A stretch of 64,000 nucleotides of DNA, from positions 38,355 through 102,354 of the forward strand of contig NZ_JAKMUZ010000009.1 of the NCBI RefSeq assembly GCF_027570195.1. Reading direction: 5' to 3'. This DNA is from Corynebacterium yonathiae. Its GTDB lineage: Bacteria; Actinomycetota; Actinomycetes; Mycobacteriales; Mycobacteriaceae. The notes under the pieces were generated by a model, which did no database searches, was not told the DNA's origin, and saw only the letters and a program-made list of their open reading frames with translations. Both the position numbers and the translations under genes were made by a program. Of the stretch, positions 28,925 to 37,829 are shown in pieces. Every line of letters starts with the position of its first letter. The stretch's first letter is position 1.

Positions 28925-29064
28925 GAAGGGGCCTTTCGGAGAGTGAGCACGGTGTGTGCTGGGAAGAGAGGTTTCTTCACAGATTAGCGCTATGTCGTGT
29001 CACCGGTGCGATTTGACCGTGAACTAATCGGAGATCTTGACTCTGTGGGCTATTATTGCGGGTA

Positions 29065-30102
29065 ATGAGTTCTGATTTTGATGCACAGTTTGATGCGGCA
29101 TTCGAGGGTCTTCCGGAAGACCCTGATGATGCCGTGCCGGAAGACGCCGAGAATGCGGCCGCCCCGCTTGATTATTCGCAGTACACCGATACTCCTGAGG
29201 GATTCCGTTCCGGCTTCGTGTCCTTTGTCGGCCGCCCGAATACCGGTAAATCGACGCTGACTAATGCCCTGGTAGGCCAAAAGATTGCGATCACAGCCGA
29301 CCAGCCGGAGACCACCCGCCACACCATCCGTGGCTTGGTACACCGCGAAGACGCCCAAGTTATCGTCGTGGATACGCCGGGCCTGCACCGCCCACGCACC
29401 CTGTTGGGCGAGCGCCTTAACGAGGTAGTCAAGGATACCTATGCCGATGTGGATGTTATCGGCTTGACCATTCCGGCCGATGAGAAAATCGGCCCGGGTG
29501 ACCGCTGGATTTTGGAAAACGTGCGCTCCATTGCGCCGAAGACGCCGATTATCGGCATCGTCACCAAGCTGGATAAGGCCAGCAAGGACCAAGTAGGTGC
29601 CCAGCTTCTGGCCCTGCACGAGCTACTTACCCAAGATGATCCGAATGCGGTAGTCATTCCGGTGTCCTCCAAGGAAGGTGTGCAGCTCGATGAGCTCGTG
29701 CAGGTTATCGTGGATCACCTGCCAGAAGGCCCGAAGTTCTACCCGGATGATCACATCACTGATGAGGGCCAGGAAAAGCGCATCGAGGAACTCATTCGTG
29801 AGGCCGCATTATCCGGCTTGAAGGCGGAACTGCCGCACTCGGTGGCAGTACAAGTAGACGAGATGCTGCCATCGCGCACCCGCGAGGGGGTATTGGATAT
29901 CCACGCCATTTTGTATTTGGAGCGGCCTGGCCAAAAGCGCATTATTGAGGGCAAGGATGGTTTGCGGTTCCGCCGCATTGTGGGCAATGCCCGCAAGGAA
30001 ATAATTCAGCTGCTGGGCCAGAACGTCTACCTAGACTTGCGCATTAAAGTGTTGAAAAATTGGCAGTCTGACCCGAAGTCACTGGGCAGGCTCGGTTTCT
30101 AA
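29065..30102 (+). CDS. era: GTPase Era
   Basis: About 345 residues. The G motifs are GRPNTGKST (G1), DTPGLHRPR (G3) and TKLDKA (G4); the C-terminal KH domain ends with LRIKVLKNWQSDPK. Era binds 16S rRNA and the 30S subunit during assembly. An acidic N-terminal extension of about 50 residues precedes the G domain. The ATG at 29065 is preferred over the TTG at 29056. No SD is visible and TATTAT lies close upstream, so a leaderless transcript is possible. First gene of era-recO-uppS. Confidence 0.93.
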   Translation: MSSDFDAQFDAAFEGLPEDPDDAVPEDAENAAAPLDYSQYTDTPEGFRSGFVSFVGRPNTGKSTLTNALVGQKIAITADQPETTRHTIRGLVHREDAQVIVVDTPGLHRPRTLLGERLNEVVKDTYADVDVIGLTIPADEKIGPGDRWILENVRSIAPKTPIIGIVTKLDKASKDQVGAQLLALHELLTQDDPNAVVIPVSSKEGVQLDELVQVIVDHLPEGPKFYPDDHITDEGQEKRIEELIREAALSGLKAELPHSVAVQVDEMLPSRTREGVLDIHAILYLERPGQKRIIEGKDGLRFRRIVGNARKEIIQLLGQNVYLDLRIKVLKNWQSDPKSLGRLGF

Positions 30103-30108
30103 GCAGAT

Positions 30109-30825
30109 ATGCGCGAGAACTATCGTGACCGCGCAGTGGTCATTCGAACCTACGATTTTGGCGAGGCCGATCGCGTCATTGTCCTGCTCACCCGCGATCA
30201 CGGCCTTGTGCGCGCGGTGGCCAAGGGTGTGCGACGCGCCAAGTCGCGCTTTGGCTCGCGCCTGCAGCTCTTCGTCAACCTTGATGTCCAGCTGTATGTG
30301 GGCAAAAATCTAGCCACCATTTCCCAAGCGGATACGGTGGATTACTTTGGCGCGCGCCTCATCGAGGACTATGAGCGCTACACGGCAGCCTGCGCGGTGC
30401 TGGAGTCAGCCGAGCGCCTTGCGTTCGCCGACGCCGCCCATGACCCCTACCTCTACGAATCCGTTACCGCGACTTTGGGGCGGCTGCAAACCGCGGACCC
30501 AACCATGACGTTGGATGCCTTTTTGCTGCAGGCAATGGCGCATGCCGGTTGGGCGCCGAGCCTCTTTAACTGTGCCCAGTGCAACCGGCCAGGTCCACAC
30601 CACGCCTTTCATCCGGCAGTTGGTGGGGCGGCGTGCCACGAATGCCGGCCTCCGGGTGCCGCGGAGGTGGATCCGGAGACCCTACATCACCTGTGGCTTT
30701 TAGAGCATAATTATCCGACGAATCCCACGAATGCCCAAAAGCAGGAGGGGCATCGCCTAGCGCGGGCGCACCTGCAGTGGCACATGGAGCGCAATGTTTC
30801 CGCATTGCAGGTTATGGAGCAGTAG
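30109..30825 (+). CDS. recO: DNA repair protein RecO
   Basis: 238 residues. N-terminal OB fold (RDRAVVIRTYDFGEADRVIVLLT) and a C-terminal helical domain with a zinc site of four Cys (CAQC and CHEC). RecO loads RecA onto SSB-coated single-stranded DNA and anneals strands in gap repair. It starts six bases after era and ten bases before uppS, so the three form an operon. Confidence 0.93.
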   Translation: MRENYRDRAVVIRTYDFGEADRVIVLLTRDHGLVRAVAKGVRRAKSRFGSRLQLFVNLDVQLYVGKNLATISQADTVDYFGARLIEDYERYTAACAVLESAERLAFADAAHDPYLYESVTATLGRLQTADPTMTLDAFLLQAMAHAGWAPSLFNCAQCNRPGPHHAFHPAVGGAACHECRPPGAAEVDPETLHHLWLLEHNYPTNPTNAQKQEGHRLARAHLQWHMERNVSALQVMEQ

Positions 30826-30835
30826 AATATAGCCC

Positions 30836-31591
30836 GTGATTACGCCAGATCCGAACCGCACTTTGACCCCGCCGAATATCCCGGACGAGTTCATGCCTCG
30901 CCATATCGCGCTGGTCATGGACGGCAATGGCCGCTGGGCTCAAGAAAAAGGCATGAAGCGCACCGAGGGGCATAGGCGCGGCGAAGCCGTGCTTCTTGAC
31001 GTCGTCGATGCCTGCCTTGCCGCCGGCGTTCCTTACCTTTCTGCCTACGCGTTCTCCACCGAGAATTGGCGCCGCAGCCCCGAGGAGGTCCGCTTCCTTA
31101 TGGGCTTTAACCGCGATGTGCTGCGCCGCCAGCGTGAGTGGCTCAATGAGCGCGGCGTGCGCGTGGTGTGGGCTGGGCGCCGCCCGCGCCTATGGCGCTC
31201 AGTGATTAAGGAGCTTGAGGCTGCCCAAGAGCTGACCAAGGATAACACCAAGATGACCTTGGCCATGTGCGTGAACTACGGCGGTAGGGCAGAGCTGGTG
31301 GATGGTTTCCGGGACATCGCCAAGCAGGTTGCAGCCGGCGAGCTCAACCCGCGCGATATTAAGGAAGAAACCATCGCGCAGCATCTCTATGATCCGGGCA
31401 TGCCGGATGTGGATCTCTTCCTGCGCCCGTCCGGGGAGAAGCGCACCTCGAACTTCCTGTTGTGGCAGTCCGCGTATGCGGAGATGATTTACCAGGATAA
31501 GCTCTTCCCAGATTTCACTCCCGAGGATCTCTTTGCGGCCATCGAGGAATACGCGCGGCGCGACCGCCGTTTCGGTGGCGTTAAGAAGTAA
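30836..31591 (+). CDS. uppS: Isoprenyl transferase (cis-prenyl diphosphate synthase)
   Basis: 251 residues from a GTG. Conserved block I is [11 protein letters not shown], with Asp for Mg2+ and IPP binding; [16 protein letters not shown] and [20 protein letters not shown] follow. It makes Z,E-mixed or long-chain polyprenyl diphosphate, the precursor of the decaprenyl phosphate carrier used for peptidoglycan and arabinogalactan. Corynebacteria usually have two such enzymes; this is the one next to recO. The product chain length cannot be read from sequence. It begins ten bases after recO. Confidence 0.93.
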   Translation: MITPDPNRTLTPPNIPDEFMPRHIALVMDGNGRWAQEKGMKRTEGHRRGEAVLLDVVDACLAAGVPYLSAYAFSTENWRRSPEEVRFLMGFNRDVLRRQREWLNERGVRVVWAGRRPRLWRSVIKELEAAQELTKDNTKMTLAMCVNYGGRAELVDGFRDIAKQVAAGELNPRDIKEETIAQHLYDPGMPDVDLFLRPSGEKRTSNFLLWQSAYAEMIYQDKLFPDFTPEDLFAAIEEYARRDRRFGGVKK

Positions 31592-31690
31592 GGCGAAGCA
31601 CCAAAGCGGTGTGCGTTAATATCTCAGGGAGGAAAATATTCTCGATTGACCAAGAAAAGTGGCGTGACGCGTTGCCACTGAGTGCCGCAC

Positions 31691-31726
31691 AAGAAAACCC
31701 CAGGCTCTGGGGGAGAGACTGGGGCT
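31691..31726 (-). terminator. Rho-independent terminator after zur
   Basis: On the minus strand AGCCCCAG (31726-31719) pairs with CTGGGG (31703-31698), followed by TTTTCTT. Confidence 0.75.
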
Positions 31727-31763
31727 AGGGGAGGAGCGGCTTCGCTAGGCGGAGTGAGGATGC

Positions 31764-32183
31764 TTAAGCGGAAGCGGCGCAGTCGCTGCAGATGCCGAAG
31801 ACTTCGGCGTCGTGACCGGTGAGCTCGAAGCCGTAGTCCGCGGCCACGGAGGTTGCCCACTTTTCAATGGGCCCACCGTCGATCTCCTCGGTGCGGCCAC
31901 ACTTGGTGCACACCAAGTGGTGGTGATGGGCGTCGGTCTCGCAGTGGCGATAAAGGGTTTCGCCATTGGGCATGTGGAGTGCGTCCACTGCATCGATATC
32001 GGTCAGGGACTGCAGGGTGCGGTACACGGTTGTCAGGCCCACCTTTTCCTCGCGCTCCTGGAGCTCGTGATAGATCTCCTTGGCGGAGGCGAATTTCTCC
32101 ATGTCCCGCAGCACTTCGACGACTGCGGTGCGCTGCTTGGTATTGCGCGCTCCTAGTTTGGGAATACTGTCGTGTAAAGCCAT
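31764..32183 (-). CDS. zur: Fur-family zinc uptake regulator Zur
   Basis: About 139-141 residues. Winged helix with TTVYRTLQSLTD in the recognition region, then the metal-binding part with HCETDAHHHHLVCTKCGR and a second Cys pair CSDC, which together hold the structural zinc. Zur represses zinc import genes when zinc is sufficient. The name rests on its position downstream of an ArsR gene, as in the C. glutamicum znr-zur pair; a Fur function cannot be excluded from sequence alone. I use the second ATG (MALHDSIPKL); a start six bases upstream (MVMALH) is possible. Confidence 0.85.
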   Translation of the reverse strand: MALHDSIPKLGARNTKQRTAVVEVLRDMEKFASAKEIYHELQEREEKVGLTTVYRTLQSLTDIDAVDALHMPNGETLYRHCETDAHHHHLVCTKCGRTEEIDGGPIEKWATSVAADYGFELTGHDAEVFGICSDCAASA

Positions 32184-32256
32184 GACCATAATATTATCAA
32201 TTCTTTTTCAACAACTGCATGCTCAGGCGGCTTTATATGCGCGGCGAAGGGGTGGG

Positions 32257-32547
32257 CTAGGAGGCGATCCTTGCGGCGTCGGCAAGCAAGTCCAAAACTC
32301 GTGGGGCAATGAGCGAGTAAGTTACCTCGCGGCCGCTGCGCTCGGAATCAACAATGCCCGCCTGCTTGAGCACGCGCAGGTGCTGGCTAATAAGCGGCTG
32401 GGACTTGCCGGTGGCCTTAACTAGCTCGTGCACGAAGTGATCGCGCTCGGCCAGGCGGGAGATGATGGCAATGCGTAGGGGCGAATCGAGGGCAGCGATC
32501 ACGCCGGCGGCCGCAGAGCTATTAATCGCCGTATCAGTGGTCGTCAT
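32257..32547 (-). CDS. ArsR/SmtB-family regulator upstream of zur (Znr-like)
   Basis: About 96 residues from the ATG at 32547, preceded by AAGGTG at good spacing. The winged-helix core has KATGKSQPLISQHLRVLKQAGIV and SERSGREVTYSLI. ArsR/SmtB proteins release DNA on metal binding. Here there is no CxC in the recognition helix; an H/D-rich pair at the N-terminus and C-terminus might bind Zn. It is followed by zur after about 70 bases and probably shares its transcript. An AT-rich promoter lies upstream, before glyS on the other strand. Confidence 0.82.
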   Translation of the reverse strand: MTTTDTAINSSAAAGVIAALDSPLRIAIISRLAERDHFVHELVKATGKSQPLISQHLRVLKQAGIVDSERSGREVTYSLIAPRVLDLLADAARIAS

Positions 32548-32731
32548 AGGGAATGTCACCTTCAATTAAATAACTATTACCTGTCGGGCACCCTTATATT
32601 ACCCGATGTGTGCAATAGCTCGTATATATTTCAAATTAAATTCATGCCCCAATCCCACCGCAGGAGAGTGCTACGGGTTAGACTGAACGAGATTGTCAAG
32701 ACTGTCCCCTACCAGAGGAGTCCGAAAACTT

Positions 32732-34111
32732 ATGGCATCCGTCATCGATACCGTTGTAAACCTGTGTAAGCGCCGCGGCTTGGTCTACCAGGCAGGTGAA
32801 ATTTACGGCGGTTCCCGCTCCGCGTGGGACTACGGCCCTCTTGGTGTAGAGCTCAAGGAAAACATCAAGCGCCAGTGGTGGCGCCACATGGTCCAGTCCC
32901 GCGCGGACGTTGTGGGTGTAGATACCTCCGTCATCCAGCCGCGCCAGGTCTGGGTATCCTCCGGCCACGTTGAAGTTTTCTCTGACCCGCTGGTGGAATC
33001 CCGCCACACTGGTAAGCGCTACCGCGCCGACCACCTCATTGAAGCTTATGAGGAAAAGCACGGCCACGAGCCGGAAAACGGCCTGGCAGATATCAATGAC
33101 CCGGAAACCGGCCAGCCGGGCGACTGGACCGAGCCGAAGGCATTCTCTGGCCTGCTCAAGACCTTCTTGGGCCCAGTAGACGACGAGCAGGGCCTGCACT
33201 ACCTGCGCCCGGAGACCGCACAGGGCATCTTCGTTAACTTCAAGAACGTGATGACCTCCTCGCGCATGAAGCCGCCGTTTGGTATTGCGAATATTGGCAA
33301 GTCCTTCCGCAATGAAATTACCCCGGGCAACTTCATCTTCCGCACCCGCGAGTTCGAGCAGATGGAGATGGAGTTCTTCGTTAAGCCGGGCGAGGATGAA
33401 GAGTGGCACCAGTACTGGATCGATGACCGCTACAACTGGTACGTCGACCTCGGCATCAAGGAAGAAAACCTGCGCCTATACGAGCACCCGAAGGAAAAGC
33501 TCTCCCACTACTCCAAGCGCACCGTGGACGTTGAGTACGCCTTTGGCTTCAAGGGCTCCAAGTGGGGCGAGCTGGAAGGCGTGGCCAACCGCACGGACTA
33601 TGACCTGTCCGTACACGCCAAGGGCTCGGGCGAGGACCTGTCCTACTACGACCAGGCCAATGACGAGCGCTGGATCCCGTACGTCATCGAGCCGGCCGCC
33701 GGCCTGGGCCGCTCCATGATGGCCTTCCTGGTTGATGCCTACGATGAGGAAGAAGCTCCCAACGCCAAGGGCGGCACTGATAAGCGCGTGGTTCTGCGCC
33801 TGGACCGCCGCCTGGCGCCGATCAAGGTAGCCGTACTTCCGCTGTCGAAGAAGGAAGAACTTTCTGAGCCTGCCCGCAAGCTGGCCGATAAGCTGCGCGC
33901 TCACTGGAACGTGGACTTCGATGTCTCCGGTGCCATCGGCCGCCGCTACCGCCGCCAGGATGAGATCGGTACCCCGTTCTGCGTCACCTTCGACTTCGAC
34001 ACCCTCGATGATGACGCCGTGACCGTGCGCGAGCGCGACACCATGGAGCAGGAGCGCGTGAAGCTCGATGACCTCGAGGCCTACCTCGCTGCTCGCCTGA
34101 TTGGGTGCTAA
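32732..34111 (+). CDS. glyS: Glycyl-tRNA synthetase (alpha2 type)
   Basis: About 459 residues from the ATG at 32732 ([20 protein letters not shown]); AGAGGAG lies 12-18 bases upstream. Class II synthetase core: motif 2 region [21 protein letters not shown] and motif 3 [16 protein letters not shown], then the anticodon-binding domain ([30 protein letters not shown]). It charges tRNA-Gly as a homodimer, the actinobacterial single-chain form. It ends just before the next gene. Confidence 0.95.
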   Translation: MASVIDTVVNLCKRRGLVYQAGEIYGGSRSAWDYGPLGVELKENIKRQWWRHMVQSRADVVGVDTSVIQPRQVWVSSGHVEVFSDPLVESRHTGKRYRADHLIEAYEEKHGHEPENGLADINDPETGQPGDWTEPKAFSGLLKTFLGPVDDEQGLHYLRPETAQGIFVNFKNVMTSSRMKPPFGIANIGKSFRNEITPGNFIFRTREFEQMEMEFFVKPGEDEEWHQYWIDDRYNWYVDLGIKEENLRLYEHPKEKLSHYSKRTVDVEYAFGFKGSKWGELEGVANRTDYDLSVHAKGSGEDLSYYDQANDERWIPYVIEPAAGLGRSMMAFLVDAYDEEEAPNAKGGTDKRVVLRLDRRLAPIKVAVLPLSKKEELSEPARKLADKLRAHWNVDFDVSGAIGRRYRRQDEIGTPFCVTFDFDTLDDDAVTVRERDTMEQERVKLDDLEAYLAARLIGC

Positions 34112-34113
34112 GG

Positions 34114-34623
34114 ATGCATTACACCAGCTGGGATCGCTCTGACCGCGCAAAACCCGTGCTCTTGGCCGAGGATGGCCCGGAGCAGTTGGGCGTATTCTCG
34201 GAGCATTCCGCGGAGGTGGACGGCCACTTCTGGCGCACTGAGGTCAGCGATCTAGGCGCCTCTGCCACGCTTGCCGACGGCTCCATCTACCGCCTCGCCG
34301 GCCGCCCCGGCCGCGATAAGTGCCTAGAGGCATCGCTCAACGGCCGCACTTTTCACTTCATCAATGAAAACAGCGGCGACTGGATCATCGATGATGTCGA
34401 TGATGAAAAGGTAGGGCAGTTCTCCGCGCGAAACTCCGGCGTGCGCAAGTCCATCCTCGAATTCGAGCACGATGCCGAAGGCCTGACCACCGCCGAGATT
34501 GCCGGTTTGAGCTGGTTTACTCGCGTCATCCTGGACGCTAACACCCAAGGCAAAGCCTGGGCTTGGATCATTACCTTGGTCCTAGCATCCATTGTTGCCA
34601 TCTTCGCGCTTTTCATCTTCTAA
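34114..34623 (+). CDS. Hypothetical protein with C-terminal membrane anchor
   Basis: About 169 residues (MHYTSWDRSDRAKP...), or 172 from a GTG at 34105 that would overlap the glyS stop. The body is rich in beta-strand-like segments, and the last 21 residues (WIITLVLASIVAIFALFIF) form a C-terminal membrane helix. The run NGRTFHFINENSGDW recalls tubby/LURP-one-like beta-barrels, but this is a weak impression. It overlaps the next gene by one base (TAATG). Confidence 0.65.
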   Translation: MHYTSWDRSDRAKPVLLAEDGPEQLGVFSEHSAEVDGHFWRTEVSDLGASATLADGSIYRLAGRPGRDKCLEASLNGRTFHFINENSGDWIIDDVDDEKVGQFSARNSGVRKSILEFEHDAEGLTTAEIAGLSWFTRVILDANTQGKAWAWIITLVLASIVAIFALFIF

Positions 34624-35069
34624 TGACTGTGCAGTGGGCTTGGCGCGCGGACGTGCTCACCAACGCCGCAGGGGAGCAACTGGCTTCCGTGCGCGATGGT
34701 GAGCTCACCACCGCGGGAGGAGAGCACCTTTCCCTAGAATCCTCGCTGGATTCCTCCTCCCCGCGCTTTTTCCTGCGCGCGCAGACCGCGGCGGGCGCGG
34801 GCGAGGAATTCGCGGTCTCCCAGGCCGGGATTACCGTCACCCGCCTGCGTGCGGTCTGCGGGGAGCGCGAGTACCTGCTGGAGCGACGCAATCCATTCCG
34901 CCGCGAGCGCCGCATCGTGGCCCGCGGCACCGGCGTCGAGGTCGCGCACACCGCGCCGGCCGGCGCGGGCCTGCGCGTGAGCGTGGGCGAACTGCCCGAG
35001 CTAGACGCCATTTTCTTGAGCTACGCCTGCGCGCTTCTCGACGCCACCCCGCGCACCCTGCGCACCTAG
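34623..35069 (+). CDS. Hypothetical protein, coupled to the preceding gene
   Basis: About 148 residues starting MTVQWAWRADVLTNAAGEQ. Alternating strand-like segments and many Arg/Glu, no signal peptide or membrane helix. The start overlaps the previous stop by one base, so the pair is cotranslated after glyS. Both proteins may share a beta-barrel-like fold. I do not recognise a family. Codon use matches its neighbours (very GC-rich third positions), so it is likely a real gene. Confidence 0.6.
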   Translation: MTVQWAWRADVLTNAAGEQLASVRDGELTTAGGEHLSLESSLDSSSPRFFLRAQTAAGAGEEFAVSQAGITVTRLRAVCGEREYLLERRNPFRRERRIVARGTGVEVAHTAPAGAGLRVSVGELPELDAIFLSYACALLDATPRTLRT

Positions 35070-35092
35070 TTCGGCGCAATCAACGAAGGCGC

Positions 35093-35119
35093 CGCCCACG
35101 GAGTGAGGCGGGGTGGGCG
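35093..35119. terminator. Hairpin between convergent genes
   Basis: CGCCCAC (35093-35099) pairs with GTGGGCG (35113-35119). No good T-tract on either side; probably a shared terminator. Confidence 0.4.
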
Positions 35120-35127
35120 TTGCGCTG

Positions 35128-37152
35128 TTAGAAGGAGCCGCCGCGGAAGCCGCCTCCGCCACCGCCGCCGAAGTCTCCGCCGCCAAAGCTGCCTCCACCG
35201 AAGCCGCCGCCTCCGAAACCACCGCCGAAGCCGCGGCCGCCGCCGAGCATCTGGCCAAGGACCATGCCAGTGACGATATTGCCGGCCGCATTGCCCATCT
35301 GCTGCCGCTGCTGGCGGCGACGGTGCTCGTCGATGTCATTCTTGGCGCGCTGCAGCGCCGCCTGGGCGGCGGCCACCGCTTCGCGGGAGGACTGCAGCGC
35401 GGCGCGAATATCGCTGCGCTCAGTGTGGAGGGCTTGGGCGTGGAGACGTTTGGCGTCGGCAAGCGCGGTGCGTGCTCCCGAGCCGATGATGCGTCCGCGG
35501 GAGGAAATGAGGTCCTCCGCGGCCTGAATATTGGATTCCGCCACGGAAATCTGCTGGCGGAAGAGATCCAGCTGGCGCGCGTGGGTGGAGGTCTTTTCCC
35601 GCACGCGGTCGAGCGCCTCATCCAGCTGAGTATCGATCGAGGTCAGCGCGGTGTGCTGGCCCAGCGGATCCTGCTGGCCTTGGGCTTTGGCCTCAGTGAC
35701 TGCGGTACCGGCCCGACCGAGCAGTTCCTCCAGCGCGTTCCAATCCGCTGTGGTTCCCTGGGCCTTTCCTTGGCGCTCGAGTTCGCGGGCCTCGTCGATT
35801 TCGCCTTCGACCTCGGCAATGAGGGACTCGAGGTTAGCGCGAGCCGTGGCGATATTCTCCTCGGCGTTTTCCACGCCGGTCAGCAGGCGATCCGTCATCG
35901 CGCAGGCATGTTCAATATCGCGGATGAGCCCTACCAGCGGGCCCTGTTGCCCGGCCGGCTGGGCTTGGACTCCGCGGGCCTTTTCTAGCAGCTTTTCTGC
36001 CTCAGCAAGCGAAGCAGCGGCAAGCTCCGGGTTATCGGCAATGGAGGACAAAACGTGCTCATCATAGTTATCCTTCAATCCGGCCAGCGTGGATTCGGCC
36101 TCCGGTAGGCGGGCGCGCAGGCCCACGGTGCGCTGGGTGAGCTCGTCCAGTTTCTCATCGGAGTGGATAAGTAGGTCGCGCATCTGGGCAAATTCTGCGG
36201 CCTGCGCGTCTAAGGCATCATCGGCCTGTCCGCATGAGGAGACGATTTGCACGAGCATCTGGCGGCGTTCGGCTGGGGACTCCGGAACGGCATCATCCAG
36301 GCGTTGGCGTAGGTGGAAGGCCTTTTGCAGGGTAGAAGTGGAGTGATTCATTGCCTTGGTAAACGGGCGCACGCGCTCCGGGCCAAACTCCGAAAGCGCG
36401 ATATTGAGCTCCTCCTTGCCACGGCGAATGGACTCATCAGTAGAGACCAGCTCTTCCTGCGCCAGCTGGTCCAAGGTCTCAAGCGGCAGGCGGTTGAGTT
36501 GATCGGTATCGCCCGGGGCGATTTCGCGGGCTGACTCAAGCGTCTGCGCACTATTCTTCTTAGTGCTGCGGCGCGAGTAATACATGATGCCGCCGCCGGC
36601 GGCGACGATGGCGGCCGCGCCGCCACCTAGCCACGCTATGCCGGAAGAATCGGAGGAGTTGGAGGAGCTGGAGTTGCCTAGGGCGGCGTCGGCAAGCGCG
36701 AGGGCGGAAGCACCGTACTCATCGCCGGTCAGCTTGTCATAGGCGGCGTCATACATCTGATCGAGCCGGCCATTGGGCCAATCCTTGCCGGTCTGCACGC
36801 CCATTTTGCGGTCGTTAATGGAGAGCGCATAGACCGCGGAGTTCGGCCCCTTATCCTTGACTGCTTGGTTGGCAAAGCTTTCCGGATCGGTGCCCAAGTC
36901 ATTGGTGATATAAACAAAAAGCGTTAGGTGCTCGTTCTTTTGCAGCTGGCCAATCTTTTCTCTCAGCTCGGCCTTTTCTTGGGTGCTTAAAACGCCCGCG
37001 TCATCGGTAACCTTCTCCGTGAGGGGGGCCGTACCGGTGCCCTGCGCCACGGTGGTGGTTTCAGCGGCGAAGGCAGACCCCGCACCGATGGAGGTGCAGC
37101 CCAAAATGAAAGCGGCGATGGCCGCGCGGCCCAAACGTGCACTCAAATTCAT
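35128..37152 (-). CDS. TPM-domain membrane protein with coiled coils and Gly-rich tail
   Basis: About 674 residues. Signal peptide (ending near GSAFAAE), then a TPM domain (about 45-165; VTDDAGVLSTQEKAELREKI, NDLGTDPESFANQAV), a membrane helix (about 180-200, WLGGGAAAIVAAGGGIMYY), a long cytoplasmic coiled-coil region (about 210-625) and a tail of Gly/Phe/Ser repeats (GGGRGFGGGFGGGGFGG...). TPM proteins are linked to photosystem repair in plants and to unknown roles in bacteria; the actinobacterial form with coiled coil is typically annotated as a TPM-domain protein. The start at 37152 gives MNLSARLGRAAIAAF. Role unknown, perhaps in the cell envelope. Confidence 0.8.
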   Translation of the reverse strand: MNLSARLGRAAIAAFILGCTSIGAGSAFAAETTTVAQGTGTAPLTEKVTDDAGVLSTQEKAELREKIGQLQKNEHLTLFVYITNDLGTDPESFANQAVKDKGPNSAVYALSINDRKMGVQTGKDWPNGRLDQMYDAAYDKLTGDEYGASALALADAALGNSSSSNSSDSSGIAWLGGGAAAIVAAGGGIMYYSRRSTKKNSAQTLESAREIAPGDTDQLNRLPLETLDQLAQEELVSTDESIRRGKEELNIALSEFGPERVRPFTKAMNHSTSTLQKAFHLRQRLDDAVPESPAERRQMLVQIVSSCGQADDALDAQAAEFAQMRDLLIHSDEKLDELTQRTVGLRARLPEAESTLAGLKDNYDEHVLSSIADNPELAAASLAEAEKLLEKARGVQAQPAGQQGPLVGLIRDIEHACAMTDRLLTGVENAEENIATARANLESLIAEVEGEIDEARELERQGKAQGTTADWNALEELLGRAGTAVTEAKAQGQQDPLGQHTALTSIDTQLDEALDRVREKTSTHARQLDLFRQQISVAESNIQAAEDLISSRGRIIGSGARTALADAKRLHAQALHTERSDIRAALQSSREAVAAAQAALQRAKNDIDEHRRRQQRQQMGNAAGNIVTGMVLGQMLGGGRGFGGGFGGGGFGGGSFGGGDFGGGGGGGFRGGSF

Positions 37153-37206
37153 GCCCACCACTTTACCGGTTCCGTTTCGCCCTCCGGCGGGTAGTGTAAT
37201 GGGGCA

Positions 37207-37782
37207 GTGAAGTACGTAATTGTTTTAGGAACCGCCCAATATGACGGCCGGCCCTCCCGCATCCTTGCCGGACGCCTGCGCCATGCCGGTGAGCTAGCCA
37301 CGGCCGAGGGACTGGAAGTCATTACCGTGGGTGGCAAGCTACCCGGAGATAGGTTTACCGAGGCCGGCGTCGGCCGCACCTTTCTGCGCGAGCACTTCCC
37401 GCACCTGACCGTCCACGCGGTGGAGGAGGGGATGGATACCCGCAGCTCCCTGGAAGCGGTCAAGGAAGCCTTCGCGCTTTCCGACGACACCATCATCACC
37501 GATCCCCTCCACCGCCCGCGCACCGCACTCATCGCCCGCCAAGAAGGGCTAAAAGCCACCGTGTCCGGCACGCCGTATTACCCGGCCGCACGCTTTTCTA
37601 AACCCTGGTGGCGCTACCTTGCCCACGAAACCGGTGGCGTGGCCTATGCATTAGTGGCCGGAGTGCTGCCTCCGCGCGGTGCCGCCGCACTGCGCAATGG
37701 TTTCTACCGCGTGGAGCGGGTGCTGCGCCCGAATCAAAAGCTGCGGCATCAGACGATTGAACAGGAAGACGACCGCACTTAG
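37207..37782 (+). CDS. DUF218 (YdcF-like) protein
   Basis: 191 residues from a GTG. The DUF218 core is visible: VIVLGTAQYDGRPSRILAGRLRHAGEL, ITVGGKLPGD, DTRSSLEAV, and ITDPLHRPRTALIARQEG. YdcF/SanA-like proteins have a Rossmann-like fold and may bind nucleotides; SanA is linked to envelope barrier function, but no reaction is firm. No signal peptide is seen. It precedes dgt by 47 bases and probably shares its transcript. Confidence 0.82.
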   Translation: MKYVIVLGTAQYDGRPSRILAGRLRHAGELATAEGLEVITVGGKLPGDRFTEAGVGRTFLREHFPHLTVHAVEEGMDTRSSLEAVKEAFALSDDTIITDPLHRPRTALIARQEGLKATVSGTPYYPAARFSKPWWRYLAHETGGVAYALVAGVLPPRGAAALRNGFYRVERVLRPNQKLRHQTIEQEDDRT

Positions 37783-37829
37783 GCCACGTTGCTCACCCAA
37801 AAGACCAGTTCGCGGAATAAACTTGGGGC

